Positions 1 through 12,700 of a stretch of DNA of 64,000 nucleotides are shown here, in pieces (the stretch's first letter is position 1; each line of letters begins with the position of its first letter). The stretch covers positions 104,465,302-104,529,301 of the forward strand of contig NC_088783.1 of the NCBI RefSeq assembly GCF_958450345.1, written 5' to 3'. The notes beneath the pieces were generated by a model that was not told the DNA's origin, did no database searches, and saw only the letters and a program-made list of their open reading frames with translations. This DNA comes from Calliphora vicina. Taxonomy: Eukaryota; Arthropoda; Insecta; Diptera; Calliphoridae. The translations under genes were made by a program, and so were the position numbers.

Positions 1-3000
1 TAATAATAATGCGTAAAATAAGAATTAATAAATCTAATAATAAAATACTATACATATGCTAAATAATAAAATCTATCTCATTAATACTAAAAATACTATC
101 TTAATTACATAAAAAACATAAATAATAAAAACAATCTAAGCTATATAAATTCAATACAAATAACTATAAACAAAAAAAAATATAAAAATAATAAATATAT
201 ACGTAAACCTTAATAAATACTTAAATACTTGATTTTTTTACGATTTAATATTAAAAAAAACAATAAGGTTATTATAAAAACTTTTTACTACTTTCTTCAA
301 AATTAACTTCTTTAAGGGATTGTTGATCAGCGGCGGTACAACGGTTTTTAAATTTTTTTGATTCTCTGCTAGAGAGCTATTGTGATATTGCCGTAAATCA
401 TACTAAAACAAAAGTAAACACAATTAACGTCCTTATGTATTTTACACTTCTAACGATAATTGTTAGAGGGCAGTATGGAATGAATGTCGACACAACGGAC
501 CTTGAGTTATTGTCTCAAGCGGCTGTCGCTTTTCATCCATGCTGTTTTGCACACAAAGATTCAAACTGAAACTATTAATCTACTAATAAACAAAACTCAA
601 GACTAGGTGTACATTTAGACTGATCTAAGTGTCAATTCTAAGGACTTTCCTTTTTCTTGAATGAATTGGCCGAATATTTTTCTTGTTTACACGTAATCAA
701 ATATCGTAGAATAGTTCATACAACGGACTTCTTGGTTTACATACCAAAAACGGATATGACTTTATTCCAATATATCTAATCACTCACACAAAAAAAAAAT
801 ATACGATAAACTATTTTTCGAATCTAATGGTATATTGTCTAGTGCATCGTTCTTTTGCACTACCTAAATTTCTATTGGGCGCCATTTCTGTTACGAACCT
901 TTTTTATCAATGCCAGCACTTACCCTGCCAACTCTGCGGCATCATCCCATAGGAGGAGTTCTCAACCCTCTGGCTAGGTCGCAACAAGAAAAATTCTAAA
1001 ATGAAATACTAAAAAAAAATAAACACTTACACATTATTGACAATACCACTTAATAGGGAGGTAGGTATTGACCTCCAATCGCCCTTATTCCCAACCATAA
1101 CTGTGGTAGATCCCTGTCTCTTTTTCCACAGTCCCATAAACCCGCCTTTCGTCGCCCTGTCTGACTCAACAATCCCCCAAAAGATTATTTACTCAAAATT
1201 TTTCATTTTTCTTAAAACATATAAATATAACAGTTTTATTGATAATTCTCTATCTTATTTATATTACTGATATTTCTTAATATTTCTAACACATACATAC
1301 TAATACTTAATAATAACATTCACTAATTTTAATTTATATCAGATTCCTAAATTTTTATTATATTTTTTTTTTTATTTGGCCGTTACTTTTTGTTTTTAAA
1401 CATTTTTCGTACCATACCGCAGAAAAATGTAATTATTTTTTTCTACAATTACTTTATTTTTTTCATATATTCTATATTTTTTTCTTTTAGCTTCTTTAAA
1501 CACTCAAATTGATATCCTCACTTTCGGATTTACGATTTACTACCTACGCCTGAAGGAGCTCCCTAATAACGTTATATCGTTTCGGCTGTTTTGTTTTTCC
1601 GCGCCTAATTTGAGCACTTAAGGTAACTAACTTTATATTTTTTTTCTGGATTCTTTTCTTTTCTTTTAAGATATGTTTTAATAAGATTATATTTTTTTTC
1701 TTCTTAGATGTTTTTTTTTTCTGGCCTTAAAGGAATCACTTACAACTAAACACAAAACATACAACACTACAATCTCGAAGGACACAATATTTTCTTCACA
1801 ATGCACAACTTAAAAATACTTTAAATAATTGTTAACTTAATCTCTTCTTTTCTCTTTCTTAATCAGTCTCAGTTAGTATGTTAACTAATAGTTTAATTTT
1901 TTCTTTTAATAAATGTATTGTCTTTTTTTTATATTGCCTAATGGCTTAGTTTTTTTCCATACATATAATTAGGATTTTTTTTTTTTTATAAATTGTTATT
2001 TGGTTTTTTTTTTTTTTTTGTCTCAGTGCGAAATTTTTTCCAGCCTCTACTTATTTGATGTTATTTCGGTTGGATATGTTGATAATAAATAAAAAAAATA
2101 TAGGTATATGACTTACCTGGCTATTTCTCCTGTGATTTATTGGTCATCCATCACTAGTTCTGAGATAATAGCCAGCTATATGGAAAACACAGAATGTTTA
2201 ATATTTTTTTCTTTACACATCTATATCAATCCATATTCACAAACTTATGAGACGAATTCATACAAAGATTTTTCAAATTTGTTAGTCTATTACACAATAA
2301 AATGTATTCAAACAAAATTTTTAAAGCTGTTACAAATTTGATAATAACTTGCATGAATTCGACACGGATACAATTGTTTAAGAATATAAATTTTATTTTT
2401 GTGTTTCTGTATATATTTTTTTGTTTCTACTTAACAACACTTACGTTTTATATATTTTCTTATTTTAGCCACACAAAATATAATTATTTATATCCTAGTG
2501 TTTCTCACTAGCACTTTCTTTGCGGTTTGATGGTTTATTTTTGTTCATAAAAAATATTCAAATTTTCCTTTAGATTTTTAGTTTTCACTTGAGCACTGTT
2601 TTACACTATCTCATGTTGTCTTCCTAATTACTACTCCTTTTATACCATTGACATCTTATATACAGTCAATATTTTTACCGGGCTTATTTCCCGCCGATTC
2701 TTATATATTTTACATATGTATGACCATATTAGGAAATTTTCTTGTAATTCATGTGCGAGTTTTCCCGCTTACATATTTTTTTTTATATATGTCATACATA
2801 TCACCCTTTTGGTTTGTATGGTTGTAGGCCCTTAACTACCTTTCCCGCGAATAGTAACGTATTCTGTATACATTAAAAAAAATACATTATACAAAATTTA
2901 TTTATATGCACAAAAAAATTACATACACTTTTCGCGGTATTTCTTTGTCTAAACAAAATTAATTATTAAATATATGTTCCTGCCCTACATCCTCCCCCTA

Positions 3001-3195
3001 CAATACCAGGCGTTCAGTAATTTTAGCAACTTACAAAATTTCATTCATAATTAACTAATTTTAAATTTTACTTTTTTCAAAATTAATTATTTTGAATGAA
3101 AAATGCAACCCTGCATACATTTTCTACTATAGACTATGCTTACTAAACACAGCTTTTATACGAGTAATACTCACACAGCTGTTATTTACTCACAC
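1..3195. other. AT-rich stretch without a recognisable gene
   Basis: No ORF here resembles a known protein, and the few open frames are short and of low complexity. The stretch is rich in A/T runs. A slightly more GC-rich patch lies at about 840-1150. On the minus strand it contains TGGCGCCC at about 876-883, which looks like a tRNA primer-binding site of an LTR retrotransposon, but I found neither gag/pol reading frames nor a matching pair of LTRs, so this is only a hint. Confidence 0.6.
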
Positions 3196-3483
3196 ATGGA
3201 GTACATTTCAATGGACGATGGTAAGTATTCTTAAAATGTCTTAATATTTCTTTTCTTTTTCTATTTTCAGGAATCTTGGACAATCATTTGGACATGGGAA
3301 TGGGTAATTATGTATTGTTCCAATTGTTTTTAAATAATTTATTAATAAGTTTTTTCTTTCTTTTCAGATTATCAGACATATATACATGAAAACAAGACAA
3401 AACATTCAAACAAAAAAAAACAATCAAACAAAAAAAAAACAATCAAACAAAAACAATCACCCAAAAAAAACAAAAGAAAATAA
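3196..3483 (+). CDS. candidate three-exon micro-gene (57 codons), unknown function
   Basis: Three short pieces join into one reading frame: 3196-3220 (starts ATG, ends in phase 1), 3271-3303 (33 nt, phase 1 on both sides) and 3368-3483 (ends TAA). Both introns begin GTAAGT or GTAATT and end in a pyrimidine run plus TTTTCAG, and are about 50 and 64 nt long, normal for flies. The predicted product starts MEYISMDDG, is acidic in its first half and extremely rich in Lys, Gln and Asn in its second. I do not recognise it. The consistent phases argue for a real spliced transcript. The A-rich third exon and the tandem repeat that starts exactly at the stop codon argue for caution. It could be a small host gene or a leader-exon set of a mobile element. 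Confidence 0.35.
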
Positions 3484-3690
3484 AATCCACTGAGATTGGG
3501 CAGGAGTAGTGGCTCCAATCCTAGTTAGTAGCCCGTCTCCATAAAGAATTTATTAAATCCACCGGGATTGAGCTGGAGTGGTGGCTCCATGCACATTTAT
3601 TTGCCAATCCCTAAAATACAAAACTAAATCCACCGGGAATGGGCTGGAGTGGTGGCTCTAATCGCATGTAGTAGCCCATTCCTTTTAAAA
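3481..3690. repeat. tandem repeat, three units of about 71 bp
   Basis: Three diverged copies begin at about 3481, 3554 and 3625, each opening with TAAATCCACYGRGA and carrying the core GCTGGAGTGGTGGCTCC. They are clearly more GC-rich than the surroundings. The array begins at the stop codon of the candidate micro-gene. No coding potential or known RNA family was recognised. Confidence 0.75.
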
Positions 3691-3862
3691 ATAATATTTT
3701 GGGATAAAAAAAATACGAGGCATTAGGAGTGTAGCCTCTTCCCAACAGCAAATCTCCCGTCCCCCCACGCAAAATTTTTTTTCAACCCAGTGGCGTATCT
3801 AGGGGTGCGTAGCTCAGTGGCGTGGATCCCTAGGTGATTTTTCTCAGTTCCAACTGGCGTGC

Positions 3863-4392
3863 AACAATATATAAAAATCTCGTCACAATGTTAGTGTTTG
3901 AACTCCTCCGAAACGGTTCAACCGATTTTTATGAAATTTTGTATGTATGTTTGGTAGGTATGAGAATAGGTCGTAAAGTATATTTCATGCCGCTAGGTCA
4001 TTAGGGAGACCCTATCCAGAATTTATTTTTACAATTTGTTGCCCAAAAGTTATTTTTCGCATTTTATTTATTTGGCATTAAAAAATACGATATTTAAGTA
4101 TTTTGTATGAGCAATATCCAAATATCAATATTTACCTATTTTTATGAAATTTTGTACATATTTTTGGTAGGTACGAGAATATTATATTTCATACCGCTAG
4201 GACATTAGGATGTCCTTATCCACCCATTTTTTTAATATTTTTCGCAAAAAAATTTTGTTTGTATTTCTCTTCATTTGGCATCAAAAATACCAATAATTCA
4301 CTTAGAATACATTCGTTATTTTTTATTTAACAACCGAAATATTCACTAGAAATAATTTGTATGGCAGAACAACGTTTGCCGGATCAGCTAGT
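3863..4392 (+). mobile_element. Helitron-like non-autonomous element
   Basis: The left part reads ATATATAAAAATCTCGTCAC, followed by the motif about putting CTCC, AAACGGTTCAACCGATTTTT and GAAATTTTGTATG. The right end is TTGCCGGATCAGCTAGT, i.e. it finishes in CTAGT. This start and finish match the widespread insect Helitron-like repeat layout (5' TATATA...CTCGT, 3' CTRR after a short GC-rich hairpin). No Rep/helicase frame is present, so it is a non-autonomous or decayed copy. The left border is approximate. Confidence 0.6.
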
Positions 4393-4792
4393 AAACCTAT
4401 AATAAGTTTAAATATTAATTATGTATATGGCAATGGGGACGGAACGAAAATCGGAATTCTATAATATTTTGTAAACATGGCCACACAAAATTTAAAGTTT
4501 GTATGACCATAAAGAATCTGTATACAAAATTGGAACAAATTTGGAACGGGTAAGGTCCGATGTCTTGTCGAAAATGTTTGTTGCCTCCCAAAATAACTAA
4601 AAACATTTTATAGAATACAAACTAGAATGACAAACATTTTTTAAAGTTTTATGTCACATTGATTTGAAGTTTTACATACCAGCTAACCATACAAATTCTT
4701 GTCATTTTTCATTTTGTTAAGCAAACATCTAATTTATCGATCAACATTGAAAATATAAATAAATTTACTTTAAACATTCACAGGAACTTAGA
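4393..4792. other. intergenic, upstream of the CFAP70-like gene
   Basis: Nothing beyond AT-rich sequence is recognised. It must hold the promoter and 5' untranslated region of the gene starting at 4793, but no clear TATA or initiator was assigned. Confidence 0.5.
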
Positions 4793-7700
4793 ATGAGTTT
4801 GACAAAAGAAAAAACGAAATTGTTAAAAAAACTACGCAAATCCAGAATTTCGGTAAATTACAATGAGTTTTAAAAATAAACCGCCATTTCAAGATTTACT
4901 ACATAATTTTCAAATTAATTTTTTCTATTTCTAAAATTTACATAGAATATCACATCGGATGTTGATCAAGAGCAGAAACAAAATACAATTTTACCACAAC
5001 GTGTATTTTTATATATACATCCTAAATCCATATCATACCCGGTAGATGATATGCCATCGGGTAGGGTGGAAATTGAAGTGGAACATCATTATAATACAAT
5101 AACAACATTGAGTGATCGTTTTAAGCCACGAAATGTTATACAAGTAGACGAATTTGAAATTGAAAGGCCTACCTTCAGCATCACCATCGAACAAGACAGT
5201 TTGGACGATATAACAATGTTAAGCGATTCACCAATTATGCTCACCCTGTACGTTCATACACAAAGAATGTCAAATGCTACAGAAATTTCGGAGCAAGGTC
5301 CTTCAGGCCAAGAATATATAGGAGATACTTTGCTAAGTGATGTTCGTATACCGGTAGCTCAAGGTTTTATCGATATAATGGAACATTTCAATAAAAAACG
5401 TAGTCGTTGTGCTGATACTGTGTATTTATATCCTTTGAAAACGTTCGGCCAGAGTTTGACTTGCAAAACAGAATGGGAAATATATTCCTTACATCCTCTT
5501 TTAAAAAATATTGTATTTACCAATGTCCTTTTCATTACTCTCGGTTCTCTCTATAATATCAAGGAAGATCTCATGGATGATTGCACAGATTTAGTGGCCC
5601 ATCTATCGTTTATTTCGAAAATGCCTAATGTAAATAATGAATATGATAAAATATTTATTTGTAAATTTACAACATTTTCCAAAAGTATCATATCCACACA
5701 AAACTTATCCAAAACATGGGAATCTCTCAAGAATTTAGAATTTGAAAACACAAATAGCATGGGCATAGTCTTTGAATCTAAATTAAATTTGAATCAATTA
5801 TTTGTGAATCTTTTGTCGACGGAAAATGTGGAATTGAATATGGGTAAAATAAATATTACTGAAGATTTTGCATTAATATGCAATTCAATGCATCGTTATG
5901 TACTAACTGATATAATGCAGAAAGCATTAGAGGATATATTGTCAAAAAATCAATATCAAATTATTCTTGAAATATATTCGAAGCAGGATGAAAATAAAAT
6001 TTTGATGCAAGGTTTTATAGATTTGTCCATATTTATGTATCCGGAAGGTAATTTTTTTTGACATATTTCCTAAATCGTGTCTTTAATTGCCTCCATTTTT
6101 TCAGTAACAAACTGTTCTTTTGCCATTGAATTAAGACCACCTGACTATAAATCTAATTCTCAAGTTTCCACCAAAGACACTGTAAAAAGTGGAAAAAGTA
6201 AAAGGAAGAGTAAAAATGAATCACATTCTCAAGAGCAACCTATTAAAGAAAATAAAATACCATTTGCTATTATACAAATATGTTTAAATACACCGATTAC
6301 AAATCCTACTCAAGATATGAACGAAAGTTCTAATCACAAAAAACAGCGTCGCAAATATGGACAATGTACGGCATCAATATTAACGAAACCTAACCAAAGC
6401 AATTTACCCACCAAGTGTGAACAAAATTACAGAGCATTTGATGATTTAGTACGTGAAATATTGGATTATATTATTATAAATAATATTAAAACTATGAATG
6501 ATGATAAGGAATTCTTTTGCCATCAGTTGAGCAATACAACTAATAAAATAATGAAATTGCTAGCATGTGATTTCAATATTAAAGTACCAACAAAAACTAA
6601 TATTGAATTTACGGTAAGGTTTTTTGGCATATAATTTACACACAAACCTGTGAAATAGAATGAATTAATTCTTAAAATCAAAGTCATTTTTTTCTCTACA
6701 TCATTCCTTTAAACAATTCATTACGATTCCTTAGTACTTCAAGCGTATTGAATGCATGGAATTGAGAATTAATCCTTTATTCAATCGTTTAAGTTTTCTT
6801 TAATTCAAATCCATTACAAAATAGCTTAATAAAATTTATTGAATGATTAAGGCTAAACTAAATTTTTTTCAATTCATTTTGTAAACCATTAAAATCGAAA
6901 TAAAACTGAATAAAAAAAATATTTTCATTCAATTTGAATTAGATTTTAATTAACACAAATAGAATCATTCAAAGTAGAATGGTAAATTTTATTATGAATT
7001 AGTTCAACAATGAATAAATTATATTCAAATAAAATCCTTTGAATCAATTGCTGATAGTTTTAATTCTGAATTAATATTTTAGTGAATTAAGTTTAAATTT
7101 AATTAATTAATTCGAATCTCTGTTTACACATTACAACCTAGTTTTGTTCCTGTTCTCGTTAGGTTTACAAGTTTCTATCAGATTTGACTGGAATAAAAAT
7201 AATATCAAATAAAATAAAATATAAAATATGTTTTAAAAACGGAACCGATTTTCGGTACATTCTGCAACTATTATTCGTAATGAAATTTTTATTTTATTTA
7301 TAAAATATAACTTTTGTTAGACTAAAACCTGTAATATGACTGATGTGGGGACTCAACTATTTATTTCCAAATTCAATATTTTTATTTTTCATTTTATAGA
7401 ACCTTGTCACAACCGTTTATCGTGAATTGATATCTCGCATTTATGGTTATTTAAATAAATGCAGCCGCAATGCTTTGAAAAATTGTGCCTTTACAATCAC
7501 GACAGTGCAACATTTTATTCTAACAAATATAACAATGGCCAAATATTTGTACGAAGTTGGAAACTTAGAAATGGCCAATTTTATTATGAATAATCTGCGT
7601 GTAGAATATCCTAACAATTCAATGTTGGACTTTTATATATTACTATATGATATTGAAAGAGGAAACCTAGAATTGGTTAAAGAATATTTGGAAAAACCTC

Positions 7701-9039
7701 TGGATGATAAAGACATGGAGGGTGAATTATTTACGTAAGTGGAAATTAGTATAAAATGCAAAATCACATAACTTTTTTAAAACTGTTTCAAAAATAAGGC
7801 TCATTAAATATTAAATATACTGTTTAGTACAATAGTTTCGTTCATTTCATTAACAACATTTTTTAAATTCCCCATTAAATGCATCTAGAGGACTAATTAA
7901 AATTTATATTAACTATAAACTGCAATTACAAGATCCTGAGCATACTCAAACGGCTGATGAAGATCTTATAAATGCTCTAACCAAATACAACATGAGTCAT
8001 AGTCCAAAATCACTTACGGGCTGGATATTATTATATTGTCTGTATAAACGATATAATTACCAACCAGGCATGGCATATTGCCGTTGGAAATATGAAAATC
8101 TCTATGAAAGTTTGTTTGTTAAATTAGAATTTATTCCAAAAAGTCTTTGGGAAATATATATGCCACATAAAATCAGTTTAAAGTCGTTAAAAGGTCAAAA
8201 CTATATTAAAGTTTTTGATAAATTGCTGCGTTTGGGTTTATATAATTTTGCTGAATGGGTTTTCAAAGAAATAGCCGATGAATGTATGGATATTGAAATA
8301 TATTTTGTCTCAAGCACATTTATGATTTTACACAATAAGAATCAGGAGCATATGACGATAAAAACATTTACAGTGGATGATAAACTTGCAAATTTCTTAC
8401 AGATGGTATTTTATTTGAAAATGCAAAAATTCATATAATAATTATAAATTTATTTAGCGTGCTACATTATCTCTAGTTAATGGTAATTTGGAACATCTAC
8501 GAGATGCTAATGGTCCAGCCTCTATTAAACACTATCAGAACATTATTGAAATTAAAGAGTTGGATAACTTTAATCCTTATCAACTAGGTTTATTTCGCTA
8601 TGCATATAAAATGATGGAGGAGGAGATGTATGAGGAAGCTAGTCAGATTTTTCTATATTTTTGTGATGATAATAATAATTGTATAGTAGCATCTGTTGGC
8701 AGAGGAAAAGCTTGCTATTATGTAAATATAAATATTTAAAAAGTTTTCGTTAAATGGCAATATTATAAAATATACGATTGTTGCTTGCAGCTTGGCCAAT
8801 TAGAAGAAGCCGAAAAATACTTTGCCTTAAGTACTAAATATGGCATGTACATGCCAAATATCTGGGCGTATCTGGCATTAATTAACTTGAAAAGAGGCAA
8901 CAATTATAATGCTCTAGAATGTTGGAAATATGCAAGATTAAATCAAAATACTGAAATTCACATAGATATTATAAATGAATTAAATAAAATTAATTGTAGC
9001 GATGTCTTTCTATATGTGGATGTTCCTAATAAAATATGA
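4793..9039 (+). CDS. cilia- and flagella-associated protein 70-like (TPR protein)
   Basis: Seven exons join in phase: 4793-4852, 4946-6047, 6105-6613, 7400-7734, 7889-8405, 8458-8721 and 8791-9039, giving 1011 residues (human CFAP70 has about 1,100). The C-terminal exon has TPR helices, with EEAEKYF and then PNIWAYLALINLKRG at about residues 933-965, which closely parallels the end of CFAP70 (AEDALSEA..AEVWAYLALVCLKVG). Further TPR-like helices lie in exon 4 (about 560-665). The N-terminal half is beta-rich, and a Lys-rich patch sits near residue 420. CFAP70 proteins sit at the base of the outer dynein arm in motile cilia, so in a fly the likely site is the sperm tail or chordotonal cilia (inference). 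The start ATG at 4793 is the first in an exon joined in phase 0 to the next. Intron 3 (6614-7399) has taken up an AATTAATT-rich repeat. Sequence identity is modest, so the family call is good but not certain. Confidence 0.75.
6655..7130. repeat. GAATTAATTC-rich dispersed repeat in a CFAP70 intron
   Basis: The intron is filled with repeated GAATTAATTC, TTGAATGATT and similar words and ends TTAATTAATTCGAATCTCTG. Its inverted right end matches 62422-62580, which reads CAGAGCTTCGAATTAATTAATTC. The two copies therefore belong to one dispersed, largely self-complementary family. No ORF is present. Confidence 0.6.
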
Positions 9040-9726
9040 ATTAATTCAGAATTTTCTGAATTGTAAGCAAATTTTGCATTTAGCTTACAAATCCGTAAAT
9101 TTTCATGAAAAAAGTATTATTTTTTGTCATTTTGTGTAACAAATAAAAATAATTTAAGTTTGAAAACTTAAAATGTTCTTTGGAACACTATTTTTTATTA
9201 CAATAAAATTAATTTGAGTTTTTTTTTGCTTATTTTTATTTTGTTTGTGCATATTTAAACTTGCCTTATTTTTAAAATAACGTTTTTTGTATAATAGTTT
9301 AACAGCTAATAATTTCATTGCTATTTTGTTTCACTTTGCATTTCCTCTCTCATACTGAAACAGCGGCGTAGCACTTAACAAAAGTACCTTAAAAATACAC
9401 CTCTACATATTCAGCAAAATTATCTAACTGCGTCTTTTTTCATCAAGCAGACATTTTGGTATTTCGTGACTGTATTGTGAAGAAAAAATATTACAGTTTT
9501 GTGTGTGAAAAAAGTGAAAAAACAAATATCAAACTAAACAAATATTTAAAGTAACATCTTATCAAACAATAAAATCCACCTATTTATTAGTTTTAAATAC
9601 AAACAAATTCTTATTTACTTTTGAAAATTTCAAAGACAACAACATAACAAATACATATTGAAGGTTGTTGGTGCAATTGAAGTACAATTCTAGAGAAAAA
9701 AAGAAACTCGGAAAAGTAGAAGAAAA
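9040..9726. other. intergenic and 5' leader of the Gly/Pro-rich gene
   Basis: After the CFAP70 stop there is about 400 bp of AT-rich sequence with AATAAA-like words, for example AACAAATAAAAAT near 9139, that could end the upstream transcript. The following 250 bp probably hold the promoter and 5' UTR of the next gene. Nothing else is recognised. Confidence 0.5.
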
Positions 9727-12700
9727 ATGGTATCGAAGAAGAATTTCCAACAAAATGGCAGAGTCAATCAACAGCAGAGACAAATGCCATATAAGAAACC
9801 ACCCTTAAAACCACCGATGATGCAGAATTTCAATAATCCCATGTTTAATGTCAGTCAGATACCTGACAATCCCGGCTATTTAGATTTTAATTTACCCACA
9901 CCACCGACTATGTCAAATAATGCGACTGGTAATGGGCCTGCCAACAATAAGAATGTCAATGGCAACGGCAACGCTGCTGGCACTGGAACAGGCCAAAATA
10001 AAAAGAAAAATAACAAAAATAAACAGAGAAATCAACCACAGACACAACAACAGATGATCCCACATAATGGTGGCGGCAATTGGAAGAATAAAAATCAACA
10101 AGGTGGTGGCCCAATGAATCCACGTTTTAATGGTGGTGGTAACGGTGGTGGACGTAATTTCCAGCCTATGGGCAATCGTAGGAGTAGTCGTTTGATGGGA
10201 CCCATGGGTGGTCCACGTGGAATGGGTCTTATGGGCCCACAAATACCACCACCTATGGGTTTCCAACCGCCCATGATACCACCTATGCCAATGGGACGTG
10301 GTGGTCCTCCACTACCGCCTCCCATGGGTGCACCCATACCACCACCATTCATGCGTCGCGGCAATGGTCCTATGCCACCACCAATGCCGCCGATGCTGCC
10401 GCCCCGCATGGGTCGTGGCATGCCACCCGTACCCTTTAATGGCCCCATAGGCGGTCCTGGTAAAATCAACAAAAAGGGGGGCAAAGTTAACAAAAAGGTT
10501 ACGAAAGGCAAAAGTACAATAAAAACTTTAAAAAACCTAATCAATCAGTATCCATTAGACAAACCCTGGGTAAATGATGAGATACGTGGGGAACATGATA
10601 AAAAAGTGGATATTGAAAATCGTCTAAAGGGTAACAAGGATGATGAACTTTTTGCTCAATTTAAGGTTCAACGTGATAAATTTGTAGCAATGTATGAGGC
10701 TGCTCGAGAAGAGCATTTAAAGAAAGAGGCTGCTGCAGTTAAGGCTAAGGTAACTTGATTCCCTATATTATTTTCTCCTACTATGTAGCACAGTTTTAAA
10801 TGTTTATTTTTGTTTTGATATCTTTGAATTAACTAAGTTTCCAGGAAAATAAAAAGGAAGGGTTATTTGTGATTGGTGATGGTTAGAAAATTGTTTTAAA
10901 CAATTTTAGTAGTTTTAGCAGACATAAAAGCAATTCCCAGGCGTGTTATATACATTTCTGTTATAGTTTGTGTTCCCTAGTGTGAATTGGGCTAAAACAC
11001 TGGATTTACTCGAATAAAGTTATTTACTATGCTACACTATTTTCAATATGGCAGCAATTACCTTATATAAAACGTGAAAATATATCCGAAATATTGAATA
11101 AAATAACACTTAGAACTTTGGGAGAGAAAAGTTGATACAATGATTCTTTGTCCAGTGACTAAATTGATATTCTCAAGCTATTATAACAATTATTTCTGTA
11201 AAAAAATTTGTGTATAACAGTTTTTTTCTATAGACCAATTTGTCCCGTGACTAAATTGATATTCTCAAACTATAATAACAATTTTTTGTGTAGACAAATT
11301 TGTGTATAACAGTTTTTCTATAGAACAATTTGCGTATAACAGTTTTTTTCTATAGAAAAATTTGTGTGTAATAGATTTTGCTATAAAAAAATTTGTGTGT
11401 AGTTGACCCTATAACTTATCTGAATGTAATTTGGGTTATTAAACTTAATCTAACTGCGTCTATCTAACTGCGTCCGTCGGTTTGTTTTGTCAATGCAAAT
11501 CTAACCGATTCGAAACGATTAAAAGGTAAAGATAATTCTACGGCTTAATTCCGTAACGCAGATGTAGCATTCTCCAACAAAAAAATGTATTAGCAAAGGA
11601 AAGCTAACCTTACTGCCAACTGTGGAATATCGTTTAATTCTGAATATAAATATTTATAAAAACAAACTGTATAACAGTTTTAAATAATTGAATAGTAATT
11701 TAAAAAAAACAAGTAAGAGTGCTATATTCGGCTATGCCGAATCTTATATACCCTTCACCTTTGTTGTGGATGCATTATTATTTTTTATAATTAGTATATA
11801 TGTATGTACATTGCGCACTTTCAGCGTACAGCATCCTAAATTTATCAAGAACAAAAAACACCAACAACGCCAAACGAAACAAAACACCAAAAGAAAAAAC
11901 AAAATACGCAAGGCAATGAAACCAACACACATCCAAACATACGTTTAATTGTATAAAAAACAACAACAACGCCAAAAGAAACAAAATACGCAAAGCATGC
12001 ACATTCAAACATACGATTTGTTGATTTTTTGTCAAAAAAACCAACACACAACCAAACAAACGTTTAGTTGTATAAAAAACAACAACAACGCCAAAAGAAA
12101 CAAAAAAAAAACCAAATACACAAAGCTTGCACACCCAAGCATACGTTTTGTTGTTTTTTTGTCAAAGCATGCAATACATTGTGTTTTTTGATGAAATTTT
12201 CAGAGGTTGTCTCGGATTTTTGCTCATATCTCCGTTATTTATGGACGGATTTTGCTGATTTTAAATAGCAAAATTCTCGAAAGTATGTCTGACAGAATTG
12301 TTGAAGATTTGGATCCCGGAGATATCTGGGGCCTTCAGAAAATTGATTTCAACAGACAGACAGACGGACAGACAGACGGACATGGCTTAATCGACTCCGC
12401 TATCTATAAGGATGCAGAATATATATACTTTATAGGGTCGGAAATGAAAAATGTAGAAATTACAAACGGAATGACAAACTTATATATACCCTTCTCACGA
12501 AGCTGAAGGGTATAAAAACAGTCCCCCTTGTCGGAGGAAGATTTGTTTACAAGCAATCCTTTATTAGACTTTGATATGTCTTTTTAGCTGACTTTTTGTG
12601 GTCAATTAGCACCCGTACATTTTAAAATATCTAGTTATGTAGCTGATCAAGTAACCAGTTTGGTAGCTAGTAAGATAACTGACGCTATTTAAGCAGTTTG

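Noticed and set aside
9913..10544. Long minus-strand open frames rich in Gly, Ile and Pro or in Trp and Thr
   Set aside because: They are antisense shadows of the Gly/Pro/Met-rich coding exon, whose GGT/CCA repeats remove stops from several frames.
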